NCBI RefSeq assembly: GCF_012843435.1
Contig: NZ_JABAFC010000033.1
Coordinates: 1-41,415, forward strand
DNA length: 41,415 bases
Source of the DNA: Psychrobacillus sp. BL-248-WT-3
Lineage (GTDB): Bacteria; Bacillota; Bacilli; Bacillales_A; Planococcaceae
Direction of reading: 5' to 3'
Below the pieces are notes generated by a model. It did no database searches and was not told where the DNA came from. It worked only from the letters and a program-made list of their open reading frames with translations. Shown here one piece after another: positions 16,490 through 25,110 of the stretch. Within the stretch, counting starts at the first letter, position 1. Each line of letters starts with the position of its first letter. Made by a program: the position numbers and the translations under genes.

Positions 16490-17386
16490 CTACTTGCTTT
16501 TAAATAGTTTATACATACCTGTTTCAATTGGTCTGGACACATAAGGAGAAATTATGTCGACAGCGTTTAATAATTCATCTATGTCGATATTGGTGGTAAT
16601 ATCCATTTTATGTAGCATATTCACGACATCCTCAGTTGCTACATTGCCTGTTGCACCCGGCGCAAAAGGACAACCTCCTAAACCACCAGCCGAAGTATCA
16701 AATCGAGATACACCTGCTTGTAACGCTGCAAATATATTGGCAATACCCATTTTGCGAGTATCATGAAAATGGGCAGTAATTAATGTATGAGGAAACTCAT
16801 TTATTAACGTATGGAAAAGTGCGTAGCTTTCTTTTGGATTCGCCATTCCAATAGTGTCCGCCACGCTAAGCTCTTGTACACCCCATGACACAAATTCCTT
16901 ACATAGTTCAGTTACTTTTTCCGGATCGACTGCACCCTCAAAAGGACAATAAAAAGCAGTGGAAATACATGCACGGACAAAATATCCGTCTTCTATTAAT
17001 TTTTCTACAAGAGGCTTTAATTCATTCATACTTTCTCTAGTAGTTTTGTTAATATTTTTTTTATTAAAGCTATCTGAAACGCCTACAAAAACAGCGACAC
17101 TTTTAGCTCCATTTTCCAATGCTAGGTCTATTCCTTTTTTGTTTGGTGTTAGTACAAATTGTCTACCCACTTTTTTCACATTTGTAACAATTTCTTTTGC
17201 ATCACTCATTTGTGGTACCCATTTAGGTGACACAAAGGAGCTTAGTTCCATTTCCTCTACACCGGCTTTTTGAAGTTGCTCGATAAATAACAGCTTTACG
17301 TCAGTTGGTACTACATTTTTTTCATTTTGTAGACCATCCCGTGGACCTACCTCGATAATTGTCACTTTTTTTGGTAAACTATACAT
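16490..17386 (-). CDS. hydroxymethylglutaryl-CoA lyase
   Basis: A 298-residue enzyme that splits HMG-CoA into acetoacetate and acetyl-CoA, the last step of leucine breakdown (YngG/MvaB family). Visible motifs are IIEVGPRDGLQNE with the catalytic Arg-Asp, the metal-binding HFHDTRKMG, and the glycine-rich loop with catalytic Cys, GGLGGCPFAPGATGNVATED. The ATG at 17386 is chosen because GAGGGAGGG ends six bases before it. Acetoacetate from this enzyme could, after activation, feed the divergent thiolase gene. No other leucine-pathway genes are in the window. Confidence 0.93.
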   Translation of the reverse strand: MYSLPKKVTIIEVGPRDGLQNEKNVVPTDVKLLFIEQLQKAGVEEMELSSFVSPKWVPQMSDAKEIVTNVKKVGRQFVLTPNKKGIDLALENGAKSVAVFVGVSDSFNKKNINKTTRESMNELKPLVEKLIEDGYFVRACISTAFYCPFEGAVDPEKVTELCKEFVSWGVQELSVADTIGMANPKESYALFHTLINEFPHTLITAHFHDTRKMGIANIFAALQAGVSRFDTSAGGLGGCPFAPGATGNVATEDVVNMLHKMDITTNIDIDELLNAVDIISPYVSRPIETGMYKLFKSK

Positions 17387-17496
17387 ATTCATCCCTCCCT
17401 CTTTTATTGTAAAGAAAGGTTGGTTGAACAAGCAAATTTTAAAATTTTTGTTTCATAGTTTTATTGAAAATAGGGGATATGAAGGAGGAAATTCAC

Positions 17497-18681
17497 GTGA
17501 CAAATGAAGTTGTAATCGTAAGTGCAGTTAGAACTGCTATTGGTTCTTTTCAAGGTGCACTAAAGGATGTTCCGGCAACAAAGCTTGGAGCAATTGTAAT
17601 TGATAAGGCTTTAGAAAAAGCTGGAGTTTCTAAGGAATCAGTGGATGAAGTAATCATGGGGAATGTGCTTCAGGCTGGTCTTGGACAAAACCCTGCTAGA
17701 CAGGCTTCTATACAAGCAGGTTTACCACAATCCGTTTCGGCTTTAACTATAAATAAAGTATGTGGTTCAGGTCTTAAAGCAATACATTTGGCAACACAAG
17801 CGATTATTGCTGGAGATGCAGATATAGTTGTTGCTGGTGGTATGGAGAATATGAGTCAAGCTCCATATCTATTAAAAAATGCTAGAGAAGGGTTCCGAAT
17901 GGGCGATCAAAAAGTAGTAGACAGTATGGTTTCTGATGGTTTATGGTGTGCTTTTAACGATTACCATATGGGAATAACGGCAGAAAATCTTTGTGACCGC
18001 TATGACATTTCACGTGAGGAGCAGGACAAATTTTCTGCTCGGTCTCAAGCAAGAGCAGCAGAAGCTGTAGAGACTGGCAAGTTTAAGGATGAAATAGTTC
18101 CTGTTGAGATTCCTCAAAGAAAAGGCGAGCCTGTTATCTTTGATAAGGATGAATATCCGAAAAAAGGGTCAACAGAGGAAAAGCTAGCTGGTTTGCGTCC
18201 TGCTTTTAAAAAGGACGGTTCAGTTACGGCTGGAAATGCTTCGGGTATTAACGACGGCGCAGCAGCTGTTGTCGTAATGTCCAAACAAAAGGCTGAGGAA
18301 CTAGGCTTAAAACCATTAGCTACAATTCTTGCTAATGCATCTGCTGGAGTAGATCCAAGCGTGATGGGAATTGGACCTGTGGAAGCAGTGAAAAAAGTGT
18401 TGAATAAATCAAAACTATCCTTAAGTGAAATCGAGCTAATTGAAGCAAATGAAGCTTTCGCTGCTCAATCTATAGCAGTAGATAGAGAGCTTGCCTTCAA
18501 TCATGATATACTAAATGTAAATGGTGGAGCAATTGCTTTAGGTCATCCAATCGGTGCAAGTGGTGCTCGAATTTTCGTTACTTTACTTCATGAAATGGAG
18601 AAAAGAGATGCTAAAACGGGGCTTGCGACACTTTGCATAGGTGGAGGACAAGGAGTAGCCACTATTGTGAAACGCTCATAA
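17497..18681 (+). CDS. acetyl-CoA C-acetyltransferase (thiolase)
   Basis: A 394-residue thiolase. The active-site Cys89 lies in [23 protein letters not shown] carries the His and CIGGGQG the second Cys. The length and the [20 protein letters not shown] start fit biosynthetic or degradative acetoacetyl-CoA thiolases (MmgA/YhfS/ThlA group). The start is GTG 17497, eight bases after AAGGAGG. It is divergent from HMG-CoA lyase with a shared spacer of about 110 bases, so the two may be co-regulated, but I saw no clear operator there. Confidence 0.93.
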   Translation: MTNEVVIVSAVRTAIGSFQGALKDVPATKLGAIVIDKALEKAGVSKESVDEVIMGNVLQAGLGQNPARQASIQAGLPQSVSALTINKVCGSGLKAIHLATQAIIAGDADIVVAGGMENMSQAPYLLKNAREGFRMGDQKVVDSMVSDGLWCAFNDYHMGITAENLCDRYDISREEQDKFSARSQARAAEAVETGKFKDEIVPVEIPQRKGEPVIFDKDEYPKKGSTEEKLAGLRPAFKKDGSVTAGNASGINDGAAAVVVMSKQKAEELGLKPLATILANASAGVDPSVMGIGPVEAVKKVLNKSKLSLSEIELIEANEAFAAQSIAVDRELAFNHDILNVNGGAIALGHPIGASGARIFVTLLHEMEKRDAKTGLATLCIGGGQGVATIVKRS

Positions 18682-18696
18682 AGTAGGTGAATAATA

Positions 18697-18960
18697 TTGG
18701 CTAAGAAGAAACAAAAAAGACAGCAACAGCCTAACTTTAAATCTTCAGCTGTAAAAGAAGATGGGAATTCTCTTTCAGATCAGCTTTCTATGGATGTGCT
18801 TGCTAAGTTAAAAGAAACTAAGAAGCAATTAGTAACAGCTGAGCAAGAGAAGGAAGAAGAAAGACAGGCACAGCTTGCTTTTGAAAAGAAACAAAAAGAA
18901 AAAAACAAATCCTTCGAAGAATTGCTCGATGAGTATGGCTTTGGTGGTTCTAAGTTCTAA
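18697..18960 (+). CDS. yqkE: YqkE-like small charged protein (DUF3886-like)
   Basis: An 87-residue, highly charged helical protein. A basic N-terminus, AKKKQKRQQQPNFKSS, leads to MDVLAKLKETKKQLVTAEQE and a Glu/Lys/Gln-rich helix, ending NKSFEELLDEYGFGGSKF. The last block (K-x-F-E-E-L-L-x-E...) is what I recall of YqkE. It starts at TTG 18697 after TAGGTGA, 15 bases behind the thiolase. In B. subtilis yqkD, yqkE, yqkF and nudF are adjacent; here yqkF is about 15 kb away. Function unknown. Confidence 0.7.
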   Translation: MAKKKQKRQQQPNFKSSAVKEDGNSLSDQLSMDVLAKLKETKKQLVTAEQEKEEERQAQLAFEKKQKEKNKSFEELLDEYGFGGSKF

Positions 18961-18969
18961 AAAAAATGA

Positions 18970-19017
18970 ATGGCCCCTAGAATTTTGCAGACAGCAAAAT
19001 TTTAGGGGCCATTTTTG
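18970..19017. terminator. very strong terminator
   Basis: A 19-bp near-perfect stem, ATGGCCCCTAGAATTTTGC with GCAAAATTTTAGGGGCCAT, has a 5-base loop and is followed by TTTTT. Confidence 0.9.
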
Positions 19018-19131
19018 AATCATAATGAGTGAAAATTTACAACGATACTGACCAGGTAATTTACTTCAGAGGACTAAAGTTTTTTCACTGATGAACTAGA
19101 AATTGATTATATGAACTTATATTTATCTTCA

Positions 19132-19182
19132 CTTTAATGTAAGAAATACTTTACTTTATGTCTGGTTTACTTTACATTGAAG
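19132..19182. promoter_or_regulatory. inverted operator-like pair before the XRE gene
   Basis: CTTTAATGTAAG at 19132 and CTTTACATTGAAG at 19170 are imperfect inverted copies of each other. They lie 25-80 bases before the start of a small XRE regulator gene, in AT-rich promoter-like sequence. Autoregulation is the simple explanation; this is an inference. Confidence 0.45.
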
Positions 19183-19209
19183 GTAATTAACAAACAGTGG
19201 AGGTAATAA

Positions 19210-19416
19210 ATGGGGATAAAGAATCGTTTAAAAGAACTGAGAGCAAGGTCTAACCTTACACAAAAGGACTTATCAGAAAAAGTAGGTGTAACGCGTCAGA
19301 CTATTGTCTCGCTTGAGAAAGGAACCTATGTGCCATCGCTGTTACTCGCGATGAATATAGCGGAAGTGTTTCAGGAGCCAATTGAAAAAATCTTTTTCAA
19401 GGGGGATGACAAATGA
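19210..19416 (+). CDS. small XRE-family regulator (YozG-like)
   Basis: A 68-residue protein that is almost entirely a helix-turn-helix domain: LKELRARSNLTQKDLSEKVG, VTRQTIVSLEKGTYVPS, then AMNIAEVFQEPIEKIFF. This compact type is usually encoded with a small membrane protein and controls that pair. GTGGAGGT is the ribosome site. Its last bases overlap the next gene by four (ATGA), so the two are coupled. It is the first gene of the island after the yqkE-like gene. Confidence 0.85.
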   Translation: MGIKNRLKELRARSNLTQKDLSEKVGVTRQTIVSLEKGTYVPSLLLAMNIAEVFQEPIEKIFFKGDDK

Positions 19417-19895
19417 AGATTGTTCTATTTGAAAGTATCAGCAAAATCATTATTATAGGGGTGCTTGCATTTGCAATGGGATTTGCTTATGAAAACATCT
19501 GGTTGATGGATGAATTTGATAGAGGGTTATCAAACGGTGAAGTTATAAACGTGGATGTAAAATTTAGTTGGTGGCCATTTATCCTCAGTATTTTATTAAT
19601 GATACTTCAATCAATTCTGTCTCTAAGATTGAAGTCAAAAAAACGGGCAGACATACTTTTGAAGTTTGGAGAATTTCAAGATGGAGATGAACGGGAGCTG
19701 AGCATCACCAATAAAGCATCCAGAGCTTCTCATGTTGCTTTTACATTGAGTGCAATTACTGCAATGTTGATTATGGTTCTTTCTACAAATTACATTTATT
19801 TACATCCTGCATTTCCTATCTATTTATTTGCAGGAACAATAGCAACTTCAAGCATTGCTTATGCTATAGCATGGTGCGTTGAATATTATAAGTGA
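19413..19895 (+). CDS. membrane protein partner of the XRE regulator (DUF2178-like)
   Basis: A 160-residue protein with about four membrane segments: residues 8-28, 50-72, 104-124 and 130-155. A cytoplasmic loop between the second and third carries FGEFQDGDERELSITNKASR. The D-E-R-E...I-x-x-K-A-x-R loop is typical of DUF2178-like membrane proteins encoded beside YozG-type regulators. It is translationally coupled to the regulator. Such pairs may sense membrane or envelope state, but no function is demonstrated. Confidence 0.65.
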   Translation: MKIVLFESISKIIIIGVLAFAMGFAYENIWLMDEFDRGLSNGEVINVDVKFSWWPFILSILLMILQSILSLRLKSKKRADILLKFGEFQDGDERELSITNKASRASHVAFTLSAITAMLIMVLSTNYIYLHPAFPIYLFAGTIATSSIAYAIAWCVEYYK

Positions 19896-19927
19896 ATGAG
19901 GATGAGAGAAAGGTAAATGAAAGAAAT

Positions 19928-19958
19928 GTGAAATCTGTAGTTTGATTTCACGTTTTAT
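19928..19958 (+). terminator. terminator after the XRE/membrane pair
   Basis: GTGAAATC pairs with GATTTCAC over TGTAGTTT, followed by GTTTTATTT. Confidence 0.7.
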
Positions 19959-20003
19959 TTGTTTAAGAAGCCAGCTGATTCTTGTAAGACAATCTCATTG
20001 TTC

Positions 20004-20112
20004 GTAGAAAAAGCAGCGACTCCTCGCCGCCAAGTGCGTGAGAGGGACTACAGGCTCGAGGCGTACCCCAAGAAAGCGGCCACCGTAGCGGAGAACTACT
20101 GAGTTCGAATTT
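20004..20112 (+). repeat. dispersed repeat, diverged copy C
   Basis: A GC-rich block, GTAGAAAAAGCAGCGACTCC ... CTCGAGGCGTACCCCA, AGAAAGCGGCCACCGTAGCG and GAGAACTAC, has the same architecture as copy A (A-rich entry, GCGACTCC, CCCCA-GAAAGCG, terminal complement) but much lower identity. It resembles another subtype of the Bacillaceae repeat. The 466-base gap 19896-20361 consists of a terminator, this repeat, a second terminator and the promoter of the next operon. Confidence 0.55.
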
Positions 20113-20165
20113 CTTATCGATTATGAACTTTCAGTTAAGCAAAAAATAAAGCATTAAAACTTATT

Positions 20166-20196
20166 AAGCTTGGAGATATATTTCCAAGCTTTTTTA
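20166..20196 (+). terminator. rho-independent terminator
   Basis: AAGCTTGGA pairs with TTCCAAGCTT across GATATAT, followed by TTTTT. It isolates the carbohydrate-type operon from upstream transcripts. Confidence 0.8.
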
Positions 20197-20270
20197 TGTG
20201 CATGTAAAACAACCTGTAAAACCCGTGCTCCTCTAAAAGTTTATAAAATGTAAAATTTTCAAATAACTAA

Positions 20271-20335
20271 TTGATAAAAATACCCAGTTATACTATGATT
20301 ATCATAACAATATTATAGACAGGTAATATACATGT
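20271..20335 (+). promoter_or_regulatory. promoter and candidate operator 1 of the four-gene operon
   Basis: TTGATA (20271-20276), a 17-base spacer and TATGAT (20294-20299) form a good sigma-A promoter. Twenty bases after the -10 lies ACAGGTAATATACATGT (20319-20335), inside AGACAGGTAATATACATGTC with near-dyad ends. The motif is 15/17 identical to one placed in the same way before the permease genes at 28570. I infer that it is the operator of the GntR-type regulator encoded at 26248. Confidence 0.65.
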
Positions 20336-20361
20336 CTTTTTTATAGAGGAGTGACCGTTAA

Positions 20362-22032
20362 ATGAGGATGGCAAAAGTGGGGGTTCTTTTAGATAGAGAG
20401 GAAACCGAAAAACAGTGGAAGAAAGGGGAAAATGTATTTGACCGCTATTTGGAAGAGATTCTTGATCATGTAAGACTGCCTTATAAAAAAATAGATTCAA
20501 TCGAGGAGCTTGACTCCTTTGATTTAATGATTGTGGCTTGTTGCCCTAATACAGAAGCTGCTAAAACTAAAATTTTAGATTATGTAGAAAATGGAGGTAC
20601 AGTAATTTCATATGGCAATCTTCATTGTCTAAAAGAAAGGTTAGGCTTCAGTTCTCATTCTATTCCTGCTATAGGCTATGCAGAGCTTTCTTCTTTTCTT
20701 AACCAGTCAACGTCTCTTCGTTATTTACACGCGGATCCATGGGTCTATTTTGGAGATCAGTTAGAGATCCAACAATTTGGAGCGTTACTAGAGGGCAATG
20801 GAGATGCCCTGCTTCAAATTAAATATGGAAAAGGGACTATTGAACGCTGGGCCGTCTCTATTCCCCAAACAATTGTAGGCTTACAGCAAGGTACTGCTCC
20901 TATAACAGAAGACGGAGTTCCTGCTCCCGACGGAAGTGCAAACTTGGATGAGGAGATATTAAAGGCGGACGACGGCTTTATGCTCGATTGGGACCTAGAC
21001 CGAACGGTTACTGAAACAGGTATGCCTTATTTTCCCCATCCGTATGCTGATTTATGGAGAGAAGCGTTAATAGAGCATTTGGTAAAGTGTGCTCTCGATA
21101 AAAATCTTACGCTTCCTTTCATTGATTATTGGCCAGCAGGAGTAGAACATGTTGCTTTAATCTCTCATGATAGTGACTTGAACGTGGACGAATCAGCACA
21201 AATAACGTTAGATACCCTAAAGGAAGAAGGCGTGCAATCGACTTGGTGTATGATTGTGCCTGGATATAATCCTTCTATTTACAATCAAATCAAGGCAGAT
21301 GGGCATGAGCTAGCTCTACACTATAATGCATTAGAATCAGATAATGGAATTTGGTCAGAAAGTGCCTTTCATGCACAGCTTACTTGGTTGCAGCAGACAG
21401 TGGGTATAGAACAAGTGACGTCCAATAAAAATCACTATACGAGGTTTGAAGGCTGGGGAGAATTTTTTACTTGGTGTGAGAAATATGGAATACAGGCTGA
21501 TCAATCGAGAGGTCCTAGCAAAAGAGGAAACATAGGCTTCTTATTTGGCACGTGTCAGCCTTATTTCCCTATCGCTTGGGCCGATGAAAAAAATCGAATG
21601 TATGATGTGCTAGAGATTGGTTTTCTGACCCAAGACTTGAACCATAATACGTTAGCGGATGCGACGGTTATCGAACCATTTTTGGAAGGAGTCAAACGAG
21701 TGAATGGAGTTGCTCATTTCCTATTTCATCAAATACACATCTATCAGCAACCGCCAGTACGCGAAGCGATTATTCAACTAATCCGTATGGCAAGGCAGCA
21801 AGGCTTCTCGTTTTGGACTAGTAAGCAAATTAATGATTGGGAGAGAGCGAGACGCCAGGTTAAAATTATAGATGTATCTGAAGAGAATGGTGTGGTACTT
21901 AATGAAAATTCGATTGACGATAAGCTCGTTATTCTAATGCCTGTTTCAGAAGAAGGTGCACAAACGGTCAAACGTTTTGGGCTGAACTGTAAGATGGTTT
22001 CTGTTACGAATCACCTTTTAAAGGAAGCGTAA
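20362..22032 (+). CDS. GATase-like/NodB-like two-domain protein, cytoplasmic
   Basis: A 556-residue protein without signal peptide. Residues 1-175 resemble a class-I glutamine-amidotransferase-like (ThuA/beta-galactosidase-trimer type) fold: VGVLLDREE, DLMIVACCP, LDYVENGGTVISYG. From about residue 255 it resembles a polysaccharide-deacetylase (NodB/CE4) barrel: VALISHDSDLNVD (residues 264-276, with Asp/His suited to metal), QSTWCMIVPGY, and GHELALHYNA (314-323). The canonical CE4 H-S/T-x-x-H motif is not exact. Function could be deacylation of an imported sugar. First gene of a tight four-gene operon; GAGGAGTGA precedes the ATG. No close family recognised. Confidence 0.65.
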   Translation: MRMAKVGVLLDREETEKQWKKGENVFDRYLEEILDHVRLPYKKIDSIEELDSFDLMIVACCPNTEAAKTKILDYVENGGTVISYGNLHCLKERLGFSSHSIPAIGYAELSSFLNQSTSLRYLHADPWVYFGDQLEIQQFGALLEGNGDALLQIKYGKGTIERWAVSIPQTIVGLQQGTAPITEDGVPAPDGSANLDEEILKADDGFMLDWDLDRTVTETGMPYFPHPYADLWREALIEHLVKCALDKNLTLPFIDYWPAGVEHVALISHDSDLNVDESAQITLDTLKEEGVQSTWCMIVPGYNPSIYNQIKADGHELALHYNALESDNGIWSESAFHAQLTWLQQTVGIEQVTSNKNHYTRFEGWGEFFTWCEKYGIQADQSRGPSKRGNIGFLFGTCQPYFPIAWADEKNRMYDVLEIGFLTQDLNHNTLADATVIEPFLEGVKRVNGVAHFLFHQIHIYQQPPVREAIIQLIRMARQQGFSFWTSKQINDWERARRQVKIIDVSEENGVVLNENSIDDKLVILMPVSEEGAQTVKRFGLNCKMVSVTNHLLKEA

Positions 22033-22050
22033 AGTTGGAGGGTCTAAAAA

Positions 22051-23286
22051 ATGATAAACAATACTTTAGCGATTTTAGGTGGGCAAAAGGTTAAAACGAC
22101 TCCATTCGGAACTGGGAAACGCTTTGGTGCAGAGGAAGCAACGGAGCTACTAGGGGCACTAGAGCAAAATACACTCTTTTATCATTTCGGTAGCAAGGTT
22201 AAGAAGTTTTTAGCAGATTTTAATGATTTATATCATGTGAAGTATAGTGTGGCTACCTCATCAGGAACTGCTGCGCTGCATGTTGCTCTAGGAGCAGCGG
22301 GTGTTACAGTCGGTGACGAGGTCATAACTAGCCCAATTACAGACCAGGGTACTGTAATAGGTATCTTATATCAGAACGCCATTCCTATATTTGCCGATTT
22401 AGAGCCAAATAGCTATAACATGACTGCTGAAGCCATTGAAAAGGTAATCTCACCTAAAACAAAGGCGATTATTGTTGTTCATCTTGCTGGAAACCCATGC
22501 GACATGGATTCCATAATGGAACTGGCTAGAAAATACAATGTAAAAGTGATAGAGGATTGTGCCCAAAGCTATCTCACTACTTACAAAGGGCACTTAACTG
22601 GCACAATTGGTGATTATGGATGCTTTAGTACAAACGACTTTAAGCATATATCAACAGGCGATGGCGGGATTGTTACTGTAAATTCTGGAGATGAGGAAGA
22701 TTACTTTACCACTCATGCATTTGCAGATAAAAACTATAAAAGACATGACAAGGAAGTTGTAAAAGATATTCTCTATCTGGCACCTAACTATCGCATGACA
22801 GAACTTCAAGGTGCTGTTGGTATTGCTCAGTTAAAAAAACTGGAATGGATATGCACGCGAAGAAATGAGCTTGGAGAACGATTGAGTAGTGGATTACAGA
22901 ACGCTAAGGGTATACGGCCAATGAAAATAACAGCTGGCGGATGGTGCAGCTACTGGTTTTATATGCTAACGCTCGATTTAGATGTGTTAAGCTGCACCCG
23001 TGAAGAGTTCTCAGATGCACTTACAGCAGAGGGTATTCCTAATTCACCAGGGTACATTTCACAAGTGTTATATGCACAAAGCCTATTCCAACAAAAACAG
23101 GCATACTTAAATAGCGAATATCCATTTAGTCTAGGCGAATATAGTTATGAAGCTGGTAGCTGTCCAAATGCAGAAGAAATTTTGAAGACAGCGATACGGT
23201 TAGATATAAATGAGTTTTTTAGTGATCATGATATAGAGGATATGATTACTGCCTTAAACAAGGTAGCTGCCCATTATTGCGTCTAA
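22051..23286 (+). CDS. DegT/DnrJ/EryC1/StrS-family PLP aminotransferase
   Basis: A 411-residue fold-type I PLP protein. Recognisable parts are ATSSGTAALHVALGA (phosphate cup), GDEVITSPITDQGTVIGILY, the VVHLAGNPCDMDSIMELA block, VIEDCAQSYL (Asp that binds the pyridine nitrogen), and the Schiff-base Lys in CFSTNDFKHISTGDGG. Sugar aminotransferases of this family act on keto-sugars with glutamate as donor; a few have other activities. In a catabolic cluster it might remove or add an amino group on an unusual sugar. It lies 18 bases after the first gene and 12 before the next; GGAGG is its ribosome site. Confidence 0.88.
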   Translation: MINNTLAILGGQKVKTTPFGTGKRFGAEEATELLGALEQNTLFYHFGSKVKKFLADFNDLYHVKYSVATSSGTAALHVALGAAGVTVGDEVITSPITDQGTVIGILYQNAIPIFADLEPNSYNMTAEAIEKVISPKTKAIIVVHLAGNPCDMDSIMELARKYNVKVIEDCAQSYLTTYKGHLTGTIGDYGCFSTNDFKHISTGDGGIVTVNSGDEEDYFTTHAFADKNYKRHDKEVVKDILYLAPNYRMTELQGAVGIAQLKKLEWICTRRNELGERLSSGLQNAKGIRPMKITAGGWCSYWFYMLTLDLDVLSCTREEFSDALTAEGIPNSPGYISQVLYAQSLFQQKQAYLNSEYPFSLGEYSYEAGSCPNAEEILKTAIRLDINEFFSDHDIEDMITALNKVAAHYCV

Positions 23287-23298
23287 AGGAGAGCCTAT

Positions 23299-25098
23299 AT
23301 GTATAACGAACTTATAGATCATGGAACTCCGGTTGTCGCGGAGGAGGAGCGAACAGCTGCTATATGTACGAAGGAAGAAGAGAGTAGATTTGTAATTGCA
23401 GCCAAAGGATTTGTATTAATAGTCGATTTAGAAAAGGGAACAAGCAAGCAAGTTTCCTTTCCACTAGCAAATAAGGAATACCCTTTTGCCTCTTTTAGTA
23501 GTGGAGGCTTATTTTATACGGGGGCAGGTAAGATGCTGCTCGTGTTAGACCCTTTCAAAGAGTGCTTTGTGGATTATCAAGTAATAGAGAACGGTGAGGA
23601 AATAGTCGGTTTTAGCTTTGCAGAGGACAGTGAGGGAATGATTTATTTCACTACATACCCTCACTGTCACTTGCTTTCCTATGATAGCAAATCGCAGCAT
23701 GTTGCAGATTACGGCTCTATGCATGCCGAGGAAAAATATCCAGGAACAGTAGCTCTTGATACGCACGGATGGGCTTATATGGGAATTGGAACTGAGAAAA
23801 GAGATATAATAGCCTACCATTTAATAACTGGCCAGAAAAAGAGTTTGCTTTCCTCTCATCAAAGGCAGAAGGGAGCAGGCTATTTATATCTTGGAACCGA
23901 TGGTACTGTCTATGGACACATAGAGGCATCCGACTTAAAGAATGTGTTAACGGCCTCTCAGTGGCTAAAGTTTTCTCAGGGAGAATGTAATCCAGCAGCG
24001 GACGTTGCACCTTCTAGTTTTGTAGGAACAGGATTTCAAAAAGTCCACATTCCAGATGAATCAAATTATCAGATTGAGCACTACAGCTTATCTGAAGGGC
24101 TTGTTCAAATTAGTCATAAGGATAGTGGGATACAGAAAACGATTCATTTAGTATACCATTCGGAGGGAGCGGAGCTTTCAAGTCTTTTTCTCGCTCCAGA
24201 CGGATATATCTATGGTACGTCCATGCACCCTCTACAATTTTTTCGGTATGTTCCAACCAAAAACTCTCTTCAAAATTTTGGAGCACTAGAAAAGGGAGGG
24301 GGAGGAAATATTTGTGCCTATGCTTCCCATGAAAATCTGTTAGTGGGAGTGGCATACGCAGGTGGAAAGCTATATGTTCACGATTTAGATCAGCAATCTT
24401 CTATTCCTCGTTTAGTTTTAGAAGAGGATCAGATTCATCGACCTCGCTGTGCCCTTGCCTTGAGTGGAACGAAAGAAGTCATATGGGGTGGGTTTCCGGG
24501 CTATGGACTAGTTGGTGGTGCCTTGGCAATTTATAATATGGATACAGAAAAGCAGGTCGTAATACGCAATGAAGATATATTACCCTTTCACAGTACTATT
24601 TGTCTTAGTGAGCTCAGTAACGGAGATATTATAGGGGGCACAAGTGTAGAGGCACCTGGGGGAGCAGTATCAAAAGAACAGGATGCACGCTTATATGTGC
24701 TTGATCGAACAACCATGCAACTAAAATGCAGTTTCGTACCCTTTAAAGGGACACGAGAAATTATTGCTATTTATACAGATATGTATAATCGGGTGCATGG
24801 TGTTACTGGGCTAGGAATGTACTTTATATGGGATACTGAAATGAATACTATTCTTTCCGGAAAAGATCTATCCAGTTATGGGGAACCGATTCGTTCAGGC
24901 TTTGTTTATGACGAGCCTAATCACACGCTTTACTGTCTTATGTCAGACGCACTTATTGCGATTGATGTTAAGAAACCATGCCCCGAACCAATACTTAAAA
25001 AAGGGTTAGTAGCTAAAGCGAGCAGTGGTACTGTTCTATTTAATGGAAGAGTTTACTATGGTAGTGACAGTCATTTATATAGTGTAATTATAGAATGA
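23299..25098 (+). CDS. large cytoplasmic beta-propeller protein, unknown
   Basis: A 599-residue protein without signal peptide or membrane segment. About nine or ten blade-like repeats are visible, each with an aromatic/Gly-rich strand and a D-x-x-T/K turn: GMIYFTTYPHCHLLSYD, GWAYMGIGTEKRDIIAYHLI, GYIYGTSMHPLQFFRYVPT, NLLVGVAYAGGKLYVHDLD, GDIIGGTSVE...ARLYVLDRTT, NRVHGVTGLGMYFIWDTE, GRVYYGSDSHLYSVIIE. Propellers in sugar clusters include lyases such as oligogalacturonate lyase (PL22), but I see no signature that fixes an activity. AAAGGAG is the ribosome site. Its place between the aminotransferase and a hydrolase suggests an intracellular enzyme or scaffold for the same substrate. Confidence 0.7.
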   Translation: MYNELIDHGTPVVAEEERTAAICTKEEESRFVIAAKGFVLIVDLEKGTSKQVSFPLANKEYPFASFSSGGLFYTGAGKMLLVLDPFKECFVDYQVIENGEEIVGFSFAEDSEGMIYFTTYPHCHLLSYDSKSQHVADYGSMHAEEKYPGTVALDTHGWAYMGIGTEKRDIIAYHLITGQKKSLLSSHQRQKGAGYLYLGTDGTVYGHIEASDLKNVLTASQWLKFSQGECNPAADVAPSSFVGTGFQKVHIPDESNYQIEHYSLSEGLVQISHKDSGIQKTIHLVYHSEGAELSSLFLAPDGYIYGTSMHPLQFFRYVPTKNSLQNFGALEKGGGGNICAYASHENLLVGVAYAGGKLYVHDLDQQSSIPRLVLEEDQIHRPRCALALSGTKEVIWGGFPGYGLVGGALAIYNMDTEKQVVIRNEDILPFHSTICLSELSNGDIIGGTSVEAPGGAVSKEQDARLYVLDRTTMQLKCSFVPFKGTREIIAIYTDMYNRVHGVTGLGMYFIWDTEMNTILSGKDLSSYGEPIRSGFVYDEPNHTLYCLMSDALIAIDVKKPCPEPILKKGLVAKASSGTVLFNGRVYYGSDSHLYSVIIE

Positions 25099-25110
25099 TG
25101 GGGTGAAGAA

